Notes: a model not told the origin generated them from the sequence alone. Shown: positions 28,420-37,721, numbered from the stretch's first letter. The stretch: DNA of 64,000 nucleotides from Nostoc sp. UHCC 0870 (GCF_022063185.1 NZ_CP091913.1:2295501-2359500); one strand, 5' to 3'. Numbers and translations are program-made.

Positions 28420-30264
28420 CTACTTCCATCCGTGAGAGGTTATTGTCCATTGCCATTTTTGTTGCTGTGCATTCCATTTTACAGCAACAATTTCTGTAGG
28501 AGGGTTGAGGCGATCGCCTGTTTGTTCAAATTGAATCAGTCCTGTAACTCCCCTTACCTTTTTTTGCTGATGTTTGAAATATTGATTCATGTGTACCATC
28601 AAAGATTGGCTATCTTCACTGTGGTATTCTTCTATTACTTTCAAAATAATTAATACTGAATCAAAAGCTGTTGCACTGCGCCAATTTAAATTCTCCTCAC
28701 CCCATAATTGAGTGCCTAGTTTACAAAAATATTGAGCAATTATATTTGCACTATTGCACCCATTTTCTTGGCTGTGCCAATGCCAAGGAATACAAGCTAG
28801 AATTTGTAGCTTATCTTGATTAATGTTTTGGTACTGGCTTTGCTCATGAATCCAATGTAAAACATTATCTTGGTAAAAAGTTGCTGTTCCAGCTATCAAG
28901 CAGTTATTGAGATTTAATCTACTAATTAGCCCAGCATTATTGAGAGAATTGGCTTCAATACCACCATCAGGGATGATAATGATCATATCAACACCTGCGC
29001 GTTTAATATTTTCTATATATGTTTGGACTTGATAATAAGACTCACTAATGTAACTACATTCTTCTAAAAAAAGGAATTTTTCTTGATATGGTTCTAGATG
29101 TTTTTTAATACTATTTCTATAAGACTGACTATAACTACTATTTTTGTTATAAATAATGGCAATTTTTGATTTAGCTTTACCAGCATTTTTTTGTATCAAA
29201 TAATTAGCTAATTTTTGAGCATTAATTTGGTCTGGAGTCGTTAATCTAAAAAAAGACACAACAGATAAATCTGAGAGTTCATTAGATGTACTACTAGAAT
29301 TGACTAATACTAAACCCTTATGGGTATAAAAATGTAAGGCATTCTTAGTCATTTCACTTGAATAATGACCAACAATAGCCATCAAGTTTAATTCCTGCGC
29401 TAATTTGGCTAATTTTTCGGCTGTCTGATTATAGGGAGCATATAAATTATTGGGGTCATTAACAATTAAAATTTGTAATACAATTTGACTAGATATGAGG
29501 CTAGAAAATACATGAGGTTGGATATCATCTAAATCTATCTCTTTATCTAAGGCAATATTTTTAAAACTAGGCCAATTAACTTGTAATTGTATTTGGGAAA
29601 TTCCTCGTAACATTTCGGCGGCTATTTTACCTTGATTATGATAAAATGGCACAACTATAGCTAAACTATAAATTTTAATATTCTTTTCCTTAAGAATCTT
29701 TTTTCTATATTCAATTAGAGAATTATTGATATAAATTAAAACTTCTGGATTGCCACTCGCATAGAGTTCTATTTCTTTATTCCATGCCATTAAAAAATAT
29801 TGTAATGCTTGGTAGTAAAGCCCCAATTGATAAAATTTTGTTGCTTCCGTTTGAAATTTAACAATTTCTTGATTAGGAGGATAAAGGAAAGATTGTCTGC
29901 CAAAACTGCCTTGAAAATTATCACTGTTAAGTTGAGGCGTAGGGTGCAATTTATAAACTTGATTTGGCTCAAGCAAAAAATTTAAAATCTTCACCCAGTT
30001 ACCCGCAATTTCTTCTTGATCAACCCCCATCAACTCGGCTATCTTCGGATAAATATTATTAGTCAATCTATCTCTAATTTTTTGATCAGATAAATTGACC
30101 ATATTGCCTATTTGTTGCCGAGAGTAACCTAATAAAGAATAACAAATAATTATTGTTTCTAGTTCATTAAGATTCTTTCTATTTGTTAGACTATTTAAAT
30201 TTTGTAATAATAGTTCAATATTAATATCTAGTTTTTCTCTAACATTCCGTAGATTTTCAAACAT
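28420..30264 (-). CDS. HTH plus periplasmic-binding-protein-like fusion, apparently cytosolic
   Basis: A 614-residue protein with no signal peptide or membrane segment. Residues ~30-95 form a helix-turn-helix-like region (LNELETIIICYSLLGYSRQQ, then IRDRLTNNIYPKIAELMG), similar in pattern to N-terminal HTH domains of cyanobacterial conflict and signalling proteins. A TPR-like pair follows (FYQLGLYYQALQYFLMAW, ~140-160) and then NPEVLIYINNSLIEYR. From ~195 to the end is a Leu/Ile/Val-binding-protein-like type I fold (SLAIVVPFYHNQ, AEMLRGISQIQ, LMAIVGHYSS, SSSTSNEL, WRSATAFDSV). The last two modules closely parallel the 976-residue ATPase fusion at 40596. It may sense a small molecule inside the cell and bind DNA or a partner; that is inference. 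Confidence 0.75.
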   Translation of the reverse strand: MFENLRNVREKLDINIELLLQNLNSLTNRKNLNELETIIICYSLLGYSRQQIGNMVNLSDQKIRDRLTNNIYPKIAELMGVDQEEIAGNWVKILNFLLEPNQVYKLHPTPQLNSDNFQGSFGRQSFLYPPNQEIVKFQTEATKFYQLGLYYQALQYFLMAWNKEIELYASGNPEVLIYINNSLIEYRKKILKEKNIKIYSLAIVVPFYHNQGKIAAEMLRGISQIQLQVNWPSFKNIALDKEIDLDDIQPHVFSSLISSQIVLQILIVNDPNNLYAPYNQTAEKLAKLAQELNLMAIVGHYSSEMTKNALHFYTHKGLVLVNSSSTSNELSDLSVVSFFRLTTPDQINAQKLANYLIQKNAGKAKSKIAIIYNKNSSYSQSYRNSIKKHLEPYQEKFLFLEECSYISESYYQVQTYIENIKRAGVDMIIIIPDGGIEANSLNNAGLISRLNLNNCLIAGTATFYQDNVLHWIHEQSQYQNINQDKLQILACIPWHWHSQENGCNSANIIAQYFCKLGTQLWGEENLNWRSATAFDSVLIILKVIEEYHSEDSQSLMVHMNQYFKHQQKKVRGVTGLIQFEQTGDRLNPPTEIVAVKWNAQQQKWQWTITSHGWK

Positions 30265-30816
30265 ATGCAGATATCATGATATTTTTTCAAATCATAGTCT
30301 GATTCTCAGGAAAACTTCAGCTATGGATGTGGAAATAATTCCGACAAATGTGGTGAAAACTTGCAGATAAATGCTTAACCTGTCATGTTGAGCGAAGCGA
30401 AACATCTCAAAGTTCTACATTTCATTGAGAATGACACATCTCATTTTCGGACGGGAGCAATGCGATTTTGTGTAGCCACACTTTTCTAGATTGAGGAGAA
30501 TTTGGGGAAGATAATGTAACAACAGATGAAGTAATGTACTTCACCAAGGAATCATAGTCTAATATTTTACGGTAGGCTTTACTGAAATATAGCATTTCCT
30601 AATCACATGAGGTATATCATAGCCCCCTCCTTGCTTGCGGGGAGGGGGTTGGGGGTGGGGTTCTTGTACCTCACTATAGTGATAACCGCTATATCATAAC
30701 GAAATTAATACCAACCTGATGGTGTAAACTACTACAAAGTTTGATTTACATCAGTTTTCGCTAAGACTATAAATTTTACTTAGTTCTGGAGATTTTTAAA
30801 AGGGTTGAGCAAAAGT
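30265..30816. other. Intergenic region with dispersed repeats
   Basis: These 552 bp hold no supported gene. A segment near 30378-30440 (GTCATGTTGAGCGAAGCGAA, later TTGAGAATGACAC) resembles an interspersed hairpin, and the 85-bp repeat at 30585-30669 has an inverted partner at 34216. Confidence 0.45.
30585..30669 (-). repeat. 85-bp dispersed repeat, copy 1 (inverted relative to 34216)
   Basis: The reverse complement matches 34216-34300 over the full 85 bp with about six mismatches. The core is a strong hairpin, CCCCCTCC-8-GGGGAGGGGG. Equal length and sharp ends at GTAC suggest a mobile, MITE-like or REP-like unit. Confidence 0.75.
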
Positions 30817-31035
30817 ATGATTTCTCAAAATTATAATGCAATAGATTTTGTCAACGAACTGATCAGAAAAATCAGAATCAAAGAAAAACAGCTAGAAATT
30901 GCCAAGGAATCTCAGATGCACTATGTAGCTGAAGCAATAGAGACTCAACTATTAGATTTAAGAAACCAATTATCACAGTCGCCAACAGAAGAGCCTGAAT
31001 TTCACGCATTGATGAGTTTATTAGAAGATTTTTAG
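30817..31035 (+). CDS. Small helical protein, unknown
   Basis: A 72-residue protein from ATG 30817 (MISQNYNAIDFVNELI). It is mostly charged and helical (RKIRIKEKQLEIAKESQ), with a coiled-coil look and an acidic tail LMSLLEDF. A TTG four codons upstream is a less likely start. No family was recognised. It stands alone between a repeat-containing gap and a convergent GTPase gene. Confidence 0.5.
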   Translation: MISQNYNAIDFVNELIRKIRIKEKQLEIAKESQMHYVAEAIETQLLDLRNQLSQSPTEEPEFHALMSLLEDF

Positions 31036-31151
31036 TCACAAACTTTTTGTCATGTCGGAAATAATGCCTCTGGGTGCAATGTAAAAGACAACACATCTGA
31101 CTGAAAGTAAAAGACTCTCTAGGGTGAGGGAAGCGAGGCGACTCTCAACCC

Positions 31152-32630
31152 TTACCTGCTTAATTTTTGAAGTAATTCATCTTTGATCCGATTAAGAATT
31201 GAAGTTTCGTCAAGGGTTGACAAAATCCGATTAATGACAGCTTTAGGCCCATCTGGCCCCCATGTTGCCCCATTCACTAAATACACTTTGGTAACTTGTC
31301 CAATACCATAGGAAGAGACACCTGCTACCCCAGCTTGGGTAAGAGCTACCGAGATATAGGGGCCAAGGGCAATACCGCCTGTGGCTGATGCAGAGATACC
31401 TAATAAAGTTTTTAGCCCACTTAAGCCTAAGTTTGCCAATAATTCACTGACACCGATACCACCCATACTGATAGCGATTTTTTGCAGTAATTGCACAGCA
31501 CCGGCTTCGGTCATGGGGATGCCATAAAGTTTAGACAAACCTAAAATTAGAGCAATATCGATAACTATACTACTCAGTACGTCTACTACTGTAACTGGAT
31601 TGAGAGCGATCGCCACAGCTTTAGTCATGACAGCCTTCCAAATCAACTGATTGGCGTTCTGTTCCCGAATCATCAACTTACGCTGCACCAATTGCTCATT
31701 CACTGTGTCGGCATACAGCATAGTGTTCAACGCCACTAAAGCTTTACCTTCACGTTGCAAAATCTCTAAAATTTTCAGCTTCAACTCTTCAACCTGAGCC
31801 GCACCTGCACGCAATTGTACACCCCTACTCCCATCAGCACGATATACCGCCGTTTTAACTAGTGGAGATGCTGCGGACATGACAATTTCCAAGGGGGTGA
31901 GTAATTCCCGTACCCGTTCATCCCGGATTTTCTGGTAGATTGTCAGGCGATCGGTTTCTGGATATTGGTCTACTTTATTAAATACCAAGATGATGGGTTT
32001 ACCTGCTTCCCGCAATTGAGATAAAGCTTCATGCTCAACCTTGGTCATATCACCCGCAATCACAAACAGAATCAAATCCGCCTGTTTAGCTATTTTTTCT
32101 GCTAAAACTGTACGAGTCTCCCCATCGATTTCGTCTAAACCTGGGGTGTCAATTAATTCTACCTGGGATTTACCAACACCAGGTAAAGTTACCCTTAAAG
32201 CCCGTTCTGTTGCTCCAATGGCTTCTTCGCTAATACTCCAATTCACACTTTGAGCCGCACGGGTGACACCATGCAAAGGGCCAGTTTCAAACACCGATTG
32301 ACCCACCAAAGCATTTAACAAGGAAGATTTACCCCGTCCCACCATGCCAAAAGCGGCAATCTGGACTACCATACTGTCTAATTTACCCAGCATAGTTTCC
32401 AAATCAGCGATTTCTGACTCTAAACCCGCTTTTTCTTGGGGTCTAAGGTCAAGACTAGCTACTAAGTTACGTAGTGCCGTTTGCGCTTGCTTATAGTTCA
32501 GTTCCGCTTGAATGTCTTCAAAGCTAAAAATGGCACTATCTAGTTCTTCCTCCCAGTTGGGTGAGTCGCTTTGATGCGGTTCGGGCAATATGGAATTCAC
32601 GTCGCTGTACTCCAAATTCACAATTAACAA
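31152..32630 (-). CDS. DUF697-type GTPase with C-terminal membrane region
   Basis: A 492-residue GTP-binding protein. All G motifs are present: G1 GMVGRGKSSLL near residue 95, G3 DTPGLDEIDGE, G4 FNKVDQYPE near residue 217, and G5-like SAASP. The C-terminal ~170 residues are hydrophobic (AIALNPVTVVDVLSSIVIDI, ALGPYISVALTQAGVAG) and match the DUF697 membrane-associated domain found with Era/dynamin-like GTPases in cyanobacteria and chloroplasts. A role in membrane or protein-import homeostasis is possible but not shown by the sequence. The gene is divergent from thf1, with 127 bp between the starts. Confidence 0.83.
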   Translation of the reverse strand: MLIVNLEYSDVNSILPEPHQSDSPNWEEELDSAIFSFEDIQAELNYKQAQTALRNLVASLDLRPQEKAGLESEIADLETMLGKLDSMVVQIAAFGMVGRGKSSLLNALVGQSVFETGPLHGVTRAAQSVNWSISEEAIGATERALRVTLPGVGKSQVELIDTPGLDEIDGETRTVLAEKIAKQADLILFVIAGDMTKVEHEALSQLREAGKPIILVFNKVDQYPETDRLTIYQKIRDERVRELLTPLEIVMSAASPLVKTAVYRADGSRGVQLRAGAAQVEELKLKILEILQREGKALVALNTMLYADTVNEQLVQRKLMIREQNANQLIWKAVMTKAVAIALNPVTVVDVLSSIVIDIALILGLSKLYGIPMTEAGAVQLLQKIAISMGGIGVSELLANLGLSGLKTLLGISASATGGIALGPYISVALTQAGVAGVSSYGIGQVTKVYLVNGATWGPDGPKAVINRILSTLDETSILNRIKDELLQKLSR

Positions 32631-32757
32631 TCACCTTTCCCTTTGATCCTAGTTTAAGAAGACAGCGCAATGATATTAACCGAACCGTACCTAGCTAACT
32701 TGGCAAAGTATCCTTTAAAGTAGAGAATAAGATAACGTCGCCCTTAATATTTTCTTT

Positions 32758-33465
32758 GTGAATAACGTCCGTACTGTCTCTGATACAAAGCGAACTTTCT
32801 ACTCTCTGCATACCCGACCGATTAACACAATTTATCGTCGAGTGGTAGAGGAATTAATGGTAGAAATGCACCTACTGTTAGTAAATGTAGATTTTAGCTA
32901 CAATCCTATTTATGCCTTGGGCGTTGTCACTACCTTTGACCGCTTCATGGAAGGCTATACACCCGAACGGGATAAAGAATCGATTTTTAATGCTATATGT
33001 CAGGCTGTAGAGCAAGACCCACAACACTATAAGCAGGAAGCTGAAAAGTTAAAAGCTATAGTCCAAAACTTATCAGCTAATGATTTAGTGGCGTGGCTTA
33101 ATCAAACTAATCATTTACAGCAAGACGCTGACTTGCAAGCACAACTGCAAGCGATCGCGAACAATTCTAACTTTAAATACAGTCGGTTATTTGCGATCGG
33201 TTTGTTTTCTTTGCTGGAAATTTCAGATCCTGAACTAGTTAAAGACGAAAAGAAACGGAATGAAGCACTTAAAACAATTGCTGAAGGCTTACATCTGTCC
33301 GATGAAAAACTAAGTAAGGATTTAGACTTATACCGTTCTAACTTAGACAAGATGACACAAGCACTGATTGTGATGGCTGATATGCTATCAGCCGATCGCA
33401 AAAAGCGTGAACAACGTCAACAACAATTGAGTACCCCAGTAACTCCCCCAACTTCTAATGAGTAG
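32758..33465 (+). CDS. thf1: Thylakoid formation protein Thf1/Psb29
   Basis: A 235-residue protein starting at GTG 32758 (NNVRTVSDTKRTFYSLHTRP), the conserved N-terminus of Thf1/Psb29, followed by VEELMVEMHLLLVNVDFSY and YALGVVTTFDRFMEGYTP. The family is needed for photosystem II biogenesis and FtsH stability in cyanobacteria and plants. The C-terminal third is a charged coiled coil (KKREQRQQQLSTPV). The TAG stop codon lies in the first unit of a TAGTCAA heptamer array. The 3' end is therefore embedded in a repeat. Confidence 0.93.
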   Translation: MNNVRTVSDTKRTFYSLHTRPINTIYRRVVEELMVEMHLLLVNVDFSYNPIYALGVVTTFDRFMEGYTPERDKESIFNAICQAVEQDPQHYKQEAEKLKAIVQNLSANDLVAWLNQTNHLQQDADLQAQLQAIANNSNFKYSRLFAIGLFSLLEISDPELVKDEKKRNEALKTIAEGLHLSDEKLSKDLDLYRSNLDKMTQALIVMADMLSADRKKREQRQQQLSTPVTPPTSNE

Positions 33466-33500
33466 TCAATAGTCAATAGTCATTAGTCACTTTCATTGGT
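33460..33500. repeat. Heptanucleotide repeats (TAGTCAA/TAGTCAT)
   Basis: Four to five 7-bp units begin on the thf1 stop codon. Further degenerate copies (GACTATGGACTGTGAACTAT) continue to about 33570. Confidence 0.75.
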
Positions 33501-33649
33501 CATTAGTTAAACACCTTTAGTGTGATCAACTTTTGACTATGGACTGTGAACTATAGACTTTTGACTACAACTTTAGATTCTAGATTTTAGACTAAATTTC
33601 CCAAGCTGAGATCGTTCTTTCAAAATCCCCAATTGGTTGACTGTTTTTT

Positions 33650-34018
33650 CTAGAAAATACCTAATAACTTGTAAATAAAGCTGTTGATGAGAGTCAGGGC
33701 AAATGCACCTAATACAGCACTCCAAATACCGAAGCGCAGGCGAAAACCCTCTACTAACCAAGCAGCAATACTAAAACAAATCACGGCAATCATAAATGTG
33801 AAAACACCCGATAAAAAGTTAAACGTGAGTATATCGGGTACAACAAATATCAAGCGTAAAATTGGTCTGACTATTGCCGTGACAATACCTAAAATAGCTG
33901 CGGAAATAACCGCTTTTTGTGGAGTGTCAACTTCAACACCTAAAGGCAACTTACTGATAATTAACAAGCTGATAGATGTGACTACCCAAACAATTAACAG
34001 TGTCACAATTTGATTCAT
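33650..34018 (-). CDS. Phage-holin-4-2/YvlD-family membrane protein
   Basis: A 122-residue protein with four membrane helices (LLIVWVVTSISLLIISKLPL, VISAAILGIVTAIVRPIL, FLSGVFTFMIAVICFSIAAW, SAVLGAFALTLINSFIYKLL). The family is widespread and named for a loose resemblance to phage holins, but it is not a prophage marker. ATG 34018 (MNQIVTLL) is preferred to a TTG three codons upstream. Function is unknown. Confidence 0.82.
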   Translation of the reverse strand: MNQIVTLLIVWVVTSISLLIISKLPLGVEVDTPQKAVISAAILGIVTAIVRPILRLIFVVPDILTFNFLSGVFTFMIAVICFSIAAWLVEGFRLRFGIWSAVLGAFALTLINSFIYKLLGIF

Positions 34019-34215
34019 TGCCGTCAACCCCTGAAACGTAAATGGTGCTTGGCGATAAATTATTTAGTCTATTTAGTCTATCGATAGAGAAAGTTCACAT
34101 CGGCAGATTATTTGTAAGTTACCAGACTTTTTTCTCTATTCAGAATTTATTTCGGATATCTTTAGGTTTCGGGGAATTAGGCATTGGAGACAAATCAAGC
34201 CAAAATTTAATCACT

Positions 34216-34300
34216 GTACAAGAACCCCACCCCCAACCCCCTCCCCGCAAGCAAGGAGGGGGCTATTATATACCTTATGTGATTAAGAAACGCTATATTT
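34216..34300 (+). repeat. 85-bp dispersed repeat, copy 2
   Basis: This is the partner of the inverted copy at 30585-30669. The two copies bracket the small helical protein gene, the GTPase gene, thf1 and the holin-like gene. Confidence 0.75.
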
Positions 34301-34305
34301 ACCTT

Positions 34306-34433
34306 GTCACCTATCACCTGTCACCTGTCACCTGTCACCTATCACCTATCACCTATCACCTATCACCTGTCACCTATCACCTGTCACCTGTCACCTGTCA
34401 CCTGTCACCTGTCACCTGTCACTTGTCACCTAT
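34306..34433. repeat. Heptanucleotide repeats (CACCTGT/CACCTAT)
   Basis: About 18 units of CACCTGT, with CACCTAT variants, end a few bases before the exbD-like stop codon. STRR class. Confidence 0.9.
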
Positions 34434-34436
34434 TCC

Positions 34437-35081
34437 CTAATTAGCATTCTCAGGTGTTGCAGCAGGCACTTGAGGTGCTGGTACATTGGGAACTACTGGT
34501 GAAATATCTTGCCCCGTGGGTGGTTGATTGGGGTTTGTTGGTATAGAAAATTGATTAGGGCTTGTCGGTAAGTTGGGGTTAGTTTCTGGGATTGGTACTG
34601 TACCAGGGGCAACTGGGAAATTAGGATTTGTAGGGAAATAAGGTGGAATGGTGCTAGGTGGGGATGAATTAGGTATAATCCCCAAGGATACGCGATCGCC
34701 TCCCACTTGTCGTAACACATCTAATGTTTCAATGACATCATTGTAAGTTGCTGTGCGTGAAGCATTCAAAATCAAAACACCGTTAGGGTTAGCTTGCAAA
34801 AACTCCCTTAACTTTTGTTCTAATTCTGCTCTTTGTACTATTTGTTGTTCTATATAAATATTCCCGATAGCATCAATCGTCACAATTTGGCTACCACCTG
34901 CTGAATTTATCCCAGTAGCCGTAGCTGTGCTGGCTTGCGGTAACTCAACATTTATCGCCTGTTGTCTGGTAAATTGCAAAGCTGCTAATAGAAAAAATGT
35001 CAAGATGCAAAAAATAACATCAATTAAGGGAATAATCTGAACTTGAGCTTCTTCAATTTGAGTATGTAGATTAACTTTCAT
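34437..35081 (-). CDS. ExbD/TolR-family biopolymer transport protein
   Basis: A 214-residue inner-membrane protein. One N-terminal helix (VQIIPLIDVIFCILTFFLLA) carries the proton-path Asp (LIDVIF) typical of ExbD/TolR. A periplasmic domain follows (QTVTIDAIGNIYIE-like, ASRTATYNDVIETLDVLRQ), and then an unusually long Pro/Asn/Thr-rich tail (~80 residues, repeated FPTNPNFP, PNLPTSPNQ). ATG 35081 (MKVNLHTQIEEAQ) is chosen over one 12 codons upstream, because cyanobacterial ExbD begins this way. The ExbB partner lies 109 bp upstream in the same direction. Confidence 0.88.
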   Translation of the reverse strand: MKVNLHTQIEEAQVQIIPLIDVIFCILTFFLLAALQFTRQQAINVELPQASTATATGINSAGGSQIVTIDAIGNIYIEQQIVQRAELEQKLREFLQANPNGVLILNASRTATYNDVIETLDVLRQVGGDRVSLGIIPNSSPPSTIPPYFPTNPNFPVAPGTVPIPETNPNLPTSPNQFSIPTNPNQPPTGQDISPVVPNVPAPQVPAATPENAN

Positions 35082-35190
35082 ATTTTTTATGTTGGGGATT
35101 GGGGAAACAAGGGACACAAGGAAGTAAAAAGGTAAAAGAAAAGAATCTTCTTACTTTTGACTTTTTCTTGCCCTATGCCCTTTACATCAT

Positions 35191-35928
35191 TCAACTTTGA
35201 TTTGGTGGTTCTGGTGGTTGAGGAAACCTGCTGGTACTTGGTTTATTGGGTGGAGTGAAACTATCTCGTGAAGTTTCTGAGACAAGTGCTGAGGTCTTGT
35301 TGCTAAAATGCGATGGAAACTGGCGGTAGAATAATTCCAATTCATTCCCCGCTTTACGAAAAACCTTGACTTGATTGACTACAAAACTTTGAAATAATCT
35401 GTAAAATACCAAACTAACGATCGCTACAATTAGACCTGCTGCTGTACTAATTAAGGATTGGCCAATACCTCTAGTAGCTGTTGCACCGCCCCCTGCGGCA
35501 ATATCGCCGATGTTAATTGACTTCAAAGAATCGATTAAACCCAAAACTGTACCCAATAGTCCCAACAGAGGCGCAAGGGCAATCACAGCTTCTAAAAGCT
35601 TTTCACCACGCCGCATCCCTGCTATTTCATCTTCTGCGCTAGATTCTAGTGCTAGGCGAAAGGTTTCTGTATCACTTTTTTGTAAATTTAAGGGAGCATA
35701 GAGAAAACGCCCGATGGGTTGGTCTGTTGCCCTTTGAGCAATATCCGCCGCTACTTCCCAATTATCTTGGGCTGCATCCAGTACACGCTCAACTATTTCC
35801 TTTTCTTGCGTCAAAATTCGCGCCCAGAACCAAAGCCTTTCAAAAATCACACTCAAAGCTAAAATCGACAGAGCCAGTAAAGGCCACATGGCTGGCCCGC
35901 CTTCTTGAAACAAATTTAAAATATCCAC
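35191..35928 (-). CDS. ExbB/TolQ/MotA-family proton channel protein
   Basis: A 245-residue protein with an N-terminal helix (GPAMWPLLALSILALSVIFE) and two further helices in the conserved MotA/ExbB region (LEAVIALAPLLGLLGTVLGLI and GIGQSLISTAAGLIVAIVSL). With ExbD it couples the proton gradient to outer-membrane energisation, together with TonB-like proteins, or to TolA-like functions; no tonB or tolA is in the window. The C-terminus is Ser/Pro-rich and divergent. Confidence 0.9.
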   Translation of the reverse strand: MDILNLFQEGGPAMWPLLALSILALSVIFERLWFWARILTQEKEIVERVLDAAQDNWEVAADIAQRATDQPIGRFLYAPLNLQKSDTETFRLALESSAEDEIAGMRRGEKLLEAVIALAPLLGLLGTVLGLIDSLKSINIGDIAAGGGATATRGIGQSLISTAAGLIVAIVSLVFYRLFQSFVVNQVKVFRKAGNELELFYRQFPSHFSNKTSALVSETSRDSFTPPNKPSTSRFPQPPEPPNQS

Positions 35929-36143
35929 TGTTTAAATTTCCTCCCTCCATTCCTGAAACAACTATTCCAAAGCATTTTAATTTTAGAGATTAATGCACAA
36001 TTACTATACTTTTGTACAGAATCGCCGGGTACGTATTTGGCAAGATAACGATTAGCATATTCCCAACTCAACTAGGACGGTTATTCCCACCGGGAGTTTA
36101 TAGCATAATTTGTCAAAATTAAAGTTAACTGGAGGGCTAAACC

Positions 36144-36443
36144 ATGAACTTCTCAATCCAATCTCTGTATAATTGGTATCGCGGTTTGCTACGTAACCCT
36201 AAATACCGTTGGTGGGTAATTTTAGGTACGATTGTTTATATTCTCAGCCCCATCGATATTGCACCGGATTTCTTGCCAGTTATTGGTCAACTGGATGATG
36301 TTTTGGTTTTGACTATACTAGTTACTGAGGTATCTGGGCTAGTGATTGACGGTTGGAAAGCTCGTAAGGGTGAAACGAATACTTCCACAGATTCTAACCC
36401 AACTGACAACACCGTTGATGTTGATGCTGTGTCTATTAAGTAA
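36144..36443 (+). CDS. YkvA-type DUF1232 membrane protein
   Basis: A 99-residue protein with the DUF1232 core WWVILGTIVYILSPIDIAPD followed by FLPVIGQLDDVLVL, a short hydrophobic hairpin seen in many bacteria. The tail is Thr/Asp-rich. AACTGGAGGG upstream gives a good ribosome binding site. Function unknown. A strong hairpin terminator follows 24 bp after the stop. Confidence 0.82.
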   Translation: MNFSIQSLYNWYRGLLRNPKYRWWVILGTIVYILSPIDIAPDFLPVIGQLDDVLVLTILVTEVSGLVIDGWKARKGETNTSTDSNPTDNTVDVDAVSIK

Positions 36444-36467
36444 ATCTAAATACGAAGCTGAATTTAA

Positions 36468-36528
36468 CCCCTACTTTGGTTATGCGAATCGCATCTGTAA
36501 TTCCCAAAGTAGGGGATATTTTTATTTT
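36468..36528 (+). terminator. Intrinsic terminator after the DUF1232 gene
   Basis: CCCCTACTTTGG (36468-36479) pairs with CCAAAGTAGGGG (36504-36515), perfectly, followed by ATATTTTTATTTT. Stem and T-rich tail fit a Rho-independent terminator. Confidence 0.75.
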
Positions 36529-36600
36529 GAATTTTGTAGGCGCAAGCCTTGCCGTTCGCGTAGCGTCTCCTACAGGAGAAGGCTATTTTGAATTTTGAAT
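36529..36600. repeat. Interspersed repeat bounded by TTTTGAATTTTG copies
   Basis: A core containing CGTTCGCGTAGCGTCTCC and AGGAGAAGGC is flanked on both sides by TTTTGAATTTTG. A related unit with the same flanks lies at about 54137-54222. These look like dispersed intergenic elements. Confidence 0.5.
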
Positions 36601-36641
36601 TGCTCCCCTGCCTCTTCGTCAGGGTATCAAAAAGCACACAA

Positions 36642-36672
36642 TTGACATGGGGTAGCAATACACGCTACATGA
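36642..36672 (+). promoter_or_regulatory. sbtA: Candidate sbtA promoter
   Basis: TTGACA at 36642-36647 is followed after 18 bp by TACATGAT, 70-75 bp before the sbtA start. The -35 is perfect but the -10 is weak. SbtA genes are normally induced by low inorganic carbon; no specific regulator site was recognised. Confidence 0.4.
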
Positions 36673-36748
36673 TGATTCAACAAGTTAAAGTTTTTTAGAT
36701 GAAAAATTTGATTAATTACCAGTTGCATCAGCATGGGGAGAGGTGATC

Positions 36749-37717
36749 ATGGATGTTAGTTTAATTGTTTCCAACATCCTGAATCCGCCAGTCTTATTTT
36801 TCTTTCTGGGGATGATTGCTGTTTTTGTCAAGTCCGATTTAGAAATTCCAGCACCAGTACCCAAGCTTTTTTCGCTGTATTTGCTGCTGGCGATCGGTTT
36901 TAAAGGGGGAGTAGAACTAATCAAAAGTGGCATCACTCAGGAAGTAGTTTTAACGCTAGTTGCAGCGATTTTGATGGCTTGTTTTGTGCCAGTTTACTCC
37001 TTTTTTATTCTCAAGTTGAGGCTAGATACTTATGATGCGGCTGCGATCGCAGCAACCTATGGTTCTATTAGTGCTGTCACTTTCATTACTGCTAGTGCCT
37101 TCTTAAGTGAGCTAGGCATTAATTATGATGGCTACATGGTTGCAGCTCTAGCCCTCATGGAGTCTCCAGCGATTATTGTTGGTCTCCTGCTGGTAAATAT
37201 ATTTACCGCCGATGGGAAGCAGGATTTTTCTTGGAAGGAAGTTTTACAAGAGGCGTTTCTTAATAGTTCAGTTTTTCTCTTAGTCGGTAGTCTCCTGATT
37301 GGTGTCTTAACTGGAGAACATGGTTGGCACGTATTAGAACCCTTTACTCAAGGCTTGTTTTATGGTGTTCTCACCTTCTTTTTGCTCGACATGGGAATAG
37401 TCGCGGCTAAAAGAATTAAAGACTTGCAAAAAACTGGATTTTTTCTGATTTCATTTGCCATACTAATTCCAATACTCAATGCCAGCATTGGCTTGCTGAT
37501 TGCGAAAATCATCGGGATGTCCCAAGGTGATGCACTCTTGTTTGCTGTGTTATGTGCTAGTGCCTCTTATATTGCCGTCCCAGCTGCCATGCGGATGACT
37601 GTTCCAGAAGCGAACCCTAGCCTGTACGTTTCTACCGCTCTGGCAGTAACATTCCCCTTCAATATTATTGTGGGAATTCCGTTATATTTCTACGCAATCA
37701 ACCTGTTCTGGAGGTAA
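36749..37717 (+). CDS. sbtA: Sodium-dependent bicarbonate transporter SbtA
   Basis: A 322-residue polytopic inner-membrane protein with about ten helices, starting MDVSLIVSNILNPPVLFFFL. It includes the family landmarks FVKSDLEIPAPVPKLFSLYL, KGGVELIKSG, AATYGSISAVTFITA and ALMESPAIIVGLLL. SbtA imports bicarbonate with Na+ as part of the CO2-concentrating mechanism. ATG 36749 is preferred over GTG 36743; GGGAGAGG upstream suits it. The stop codon overlaps the GGAGG of the sbtB ribosome binding site, so the two are translationally linked. Confidence 0.92.
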   Translation: MDVSLIVSNILNPPVLFFFLGMIAVFVKSDLEIPAPVPKLFSLYLLLAIGFKGGVELIKSGITQEVVLTLVAAILMACFVPVYSFFILKLRLDTYDAAAIAATYGSISAVTFITASAFLSELGINYDGYMVAALALMESPAIIVGLLLVNIFTADGKQDFSWKEVLQEAFLNSSVFLLVGSLLIGVLTGEHGWHVLEPFTQGLFYGVLTFFLLDMGIVAAKRIKDLQKTGFFLISFAILIPILNASIGLLIAKIIGMSQGDALLFAVLCASASYIAVPAAMRMTVPEANPSLYVSTALAVTFPFNIIVGIPLYFYAINLFWR

Positions 37718-37721
37718 TAAT

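Noticed and set aside
33650..34018. Phage-holin-like gene as a prophage marker
   Set aside because: The family is a common chromosomal membrane family, and no other phage genes are nearby.
34042..34440. 132-codon plus-strand frame
   Set aside because: Half of it is the 85-bp repeat and the CACCTGT array; no gene signal.
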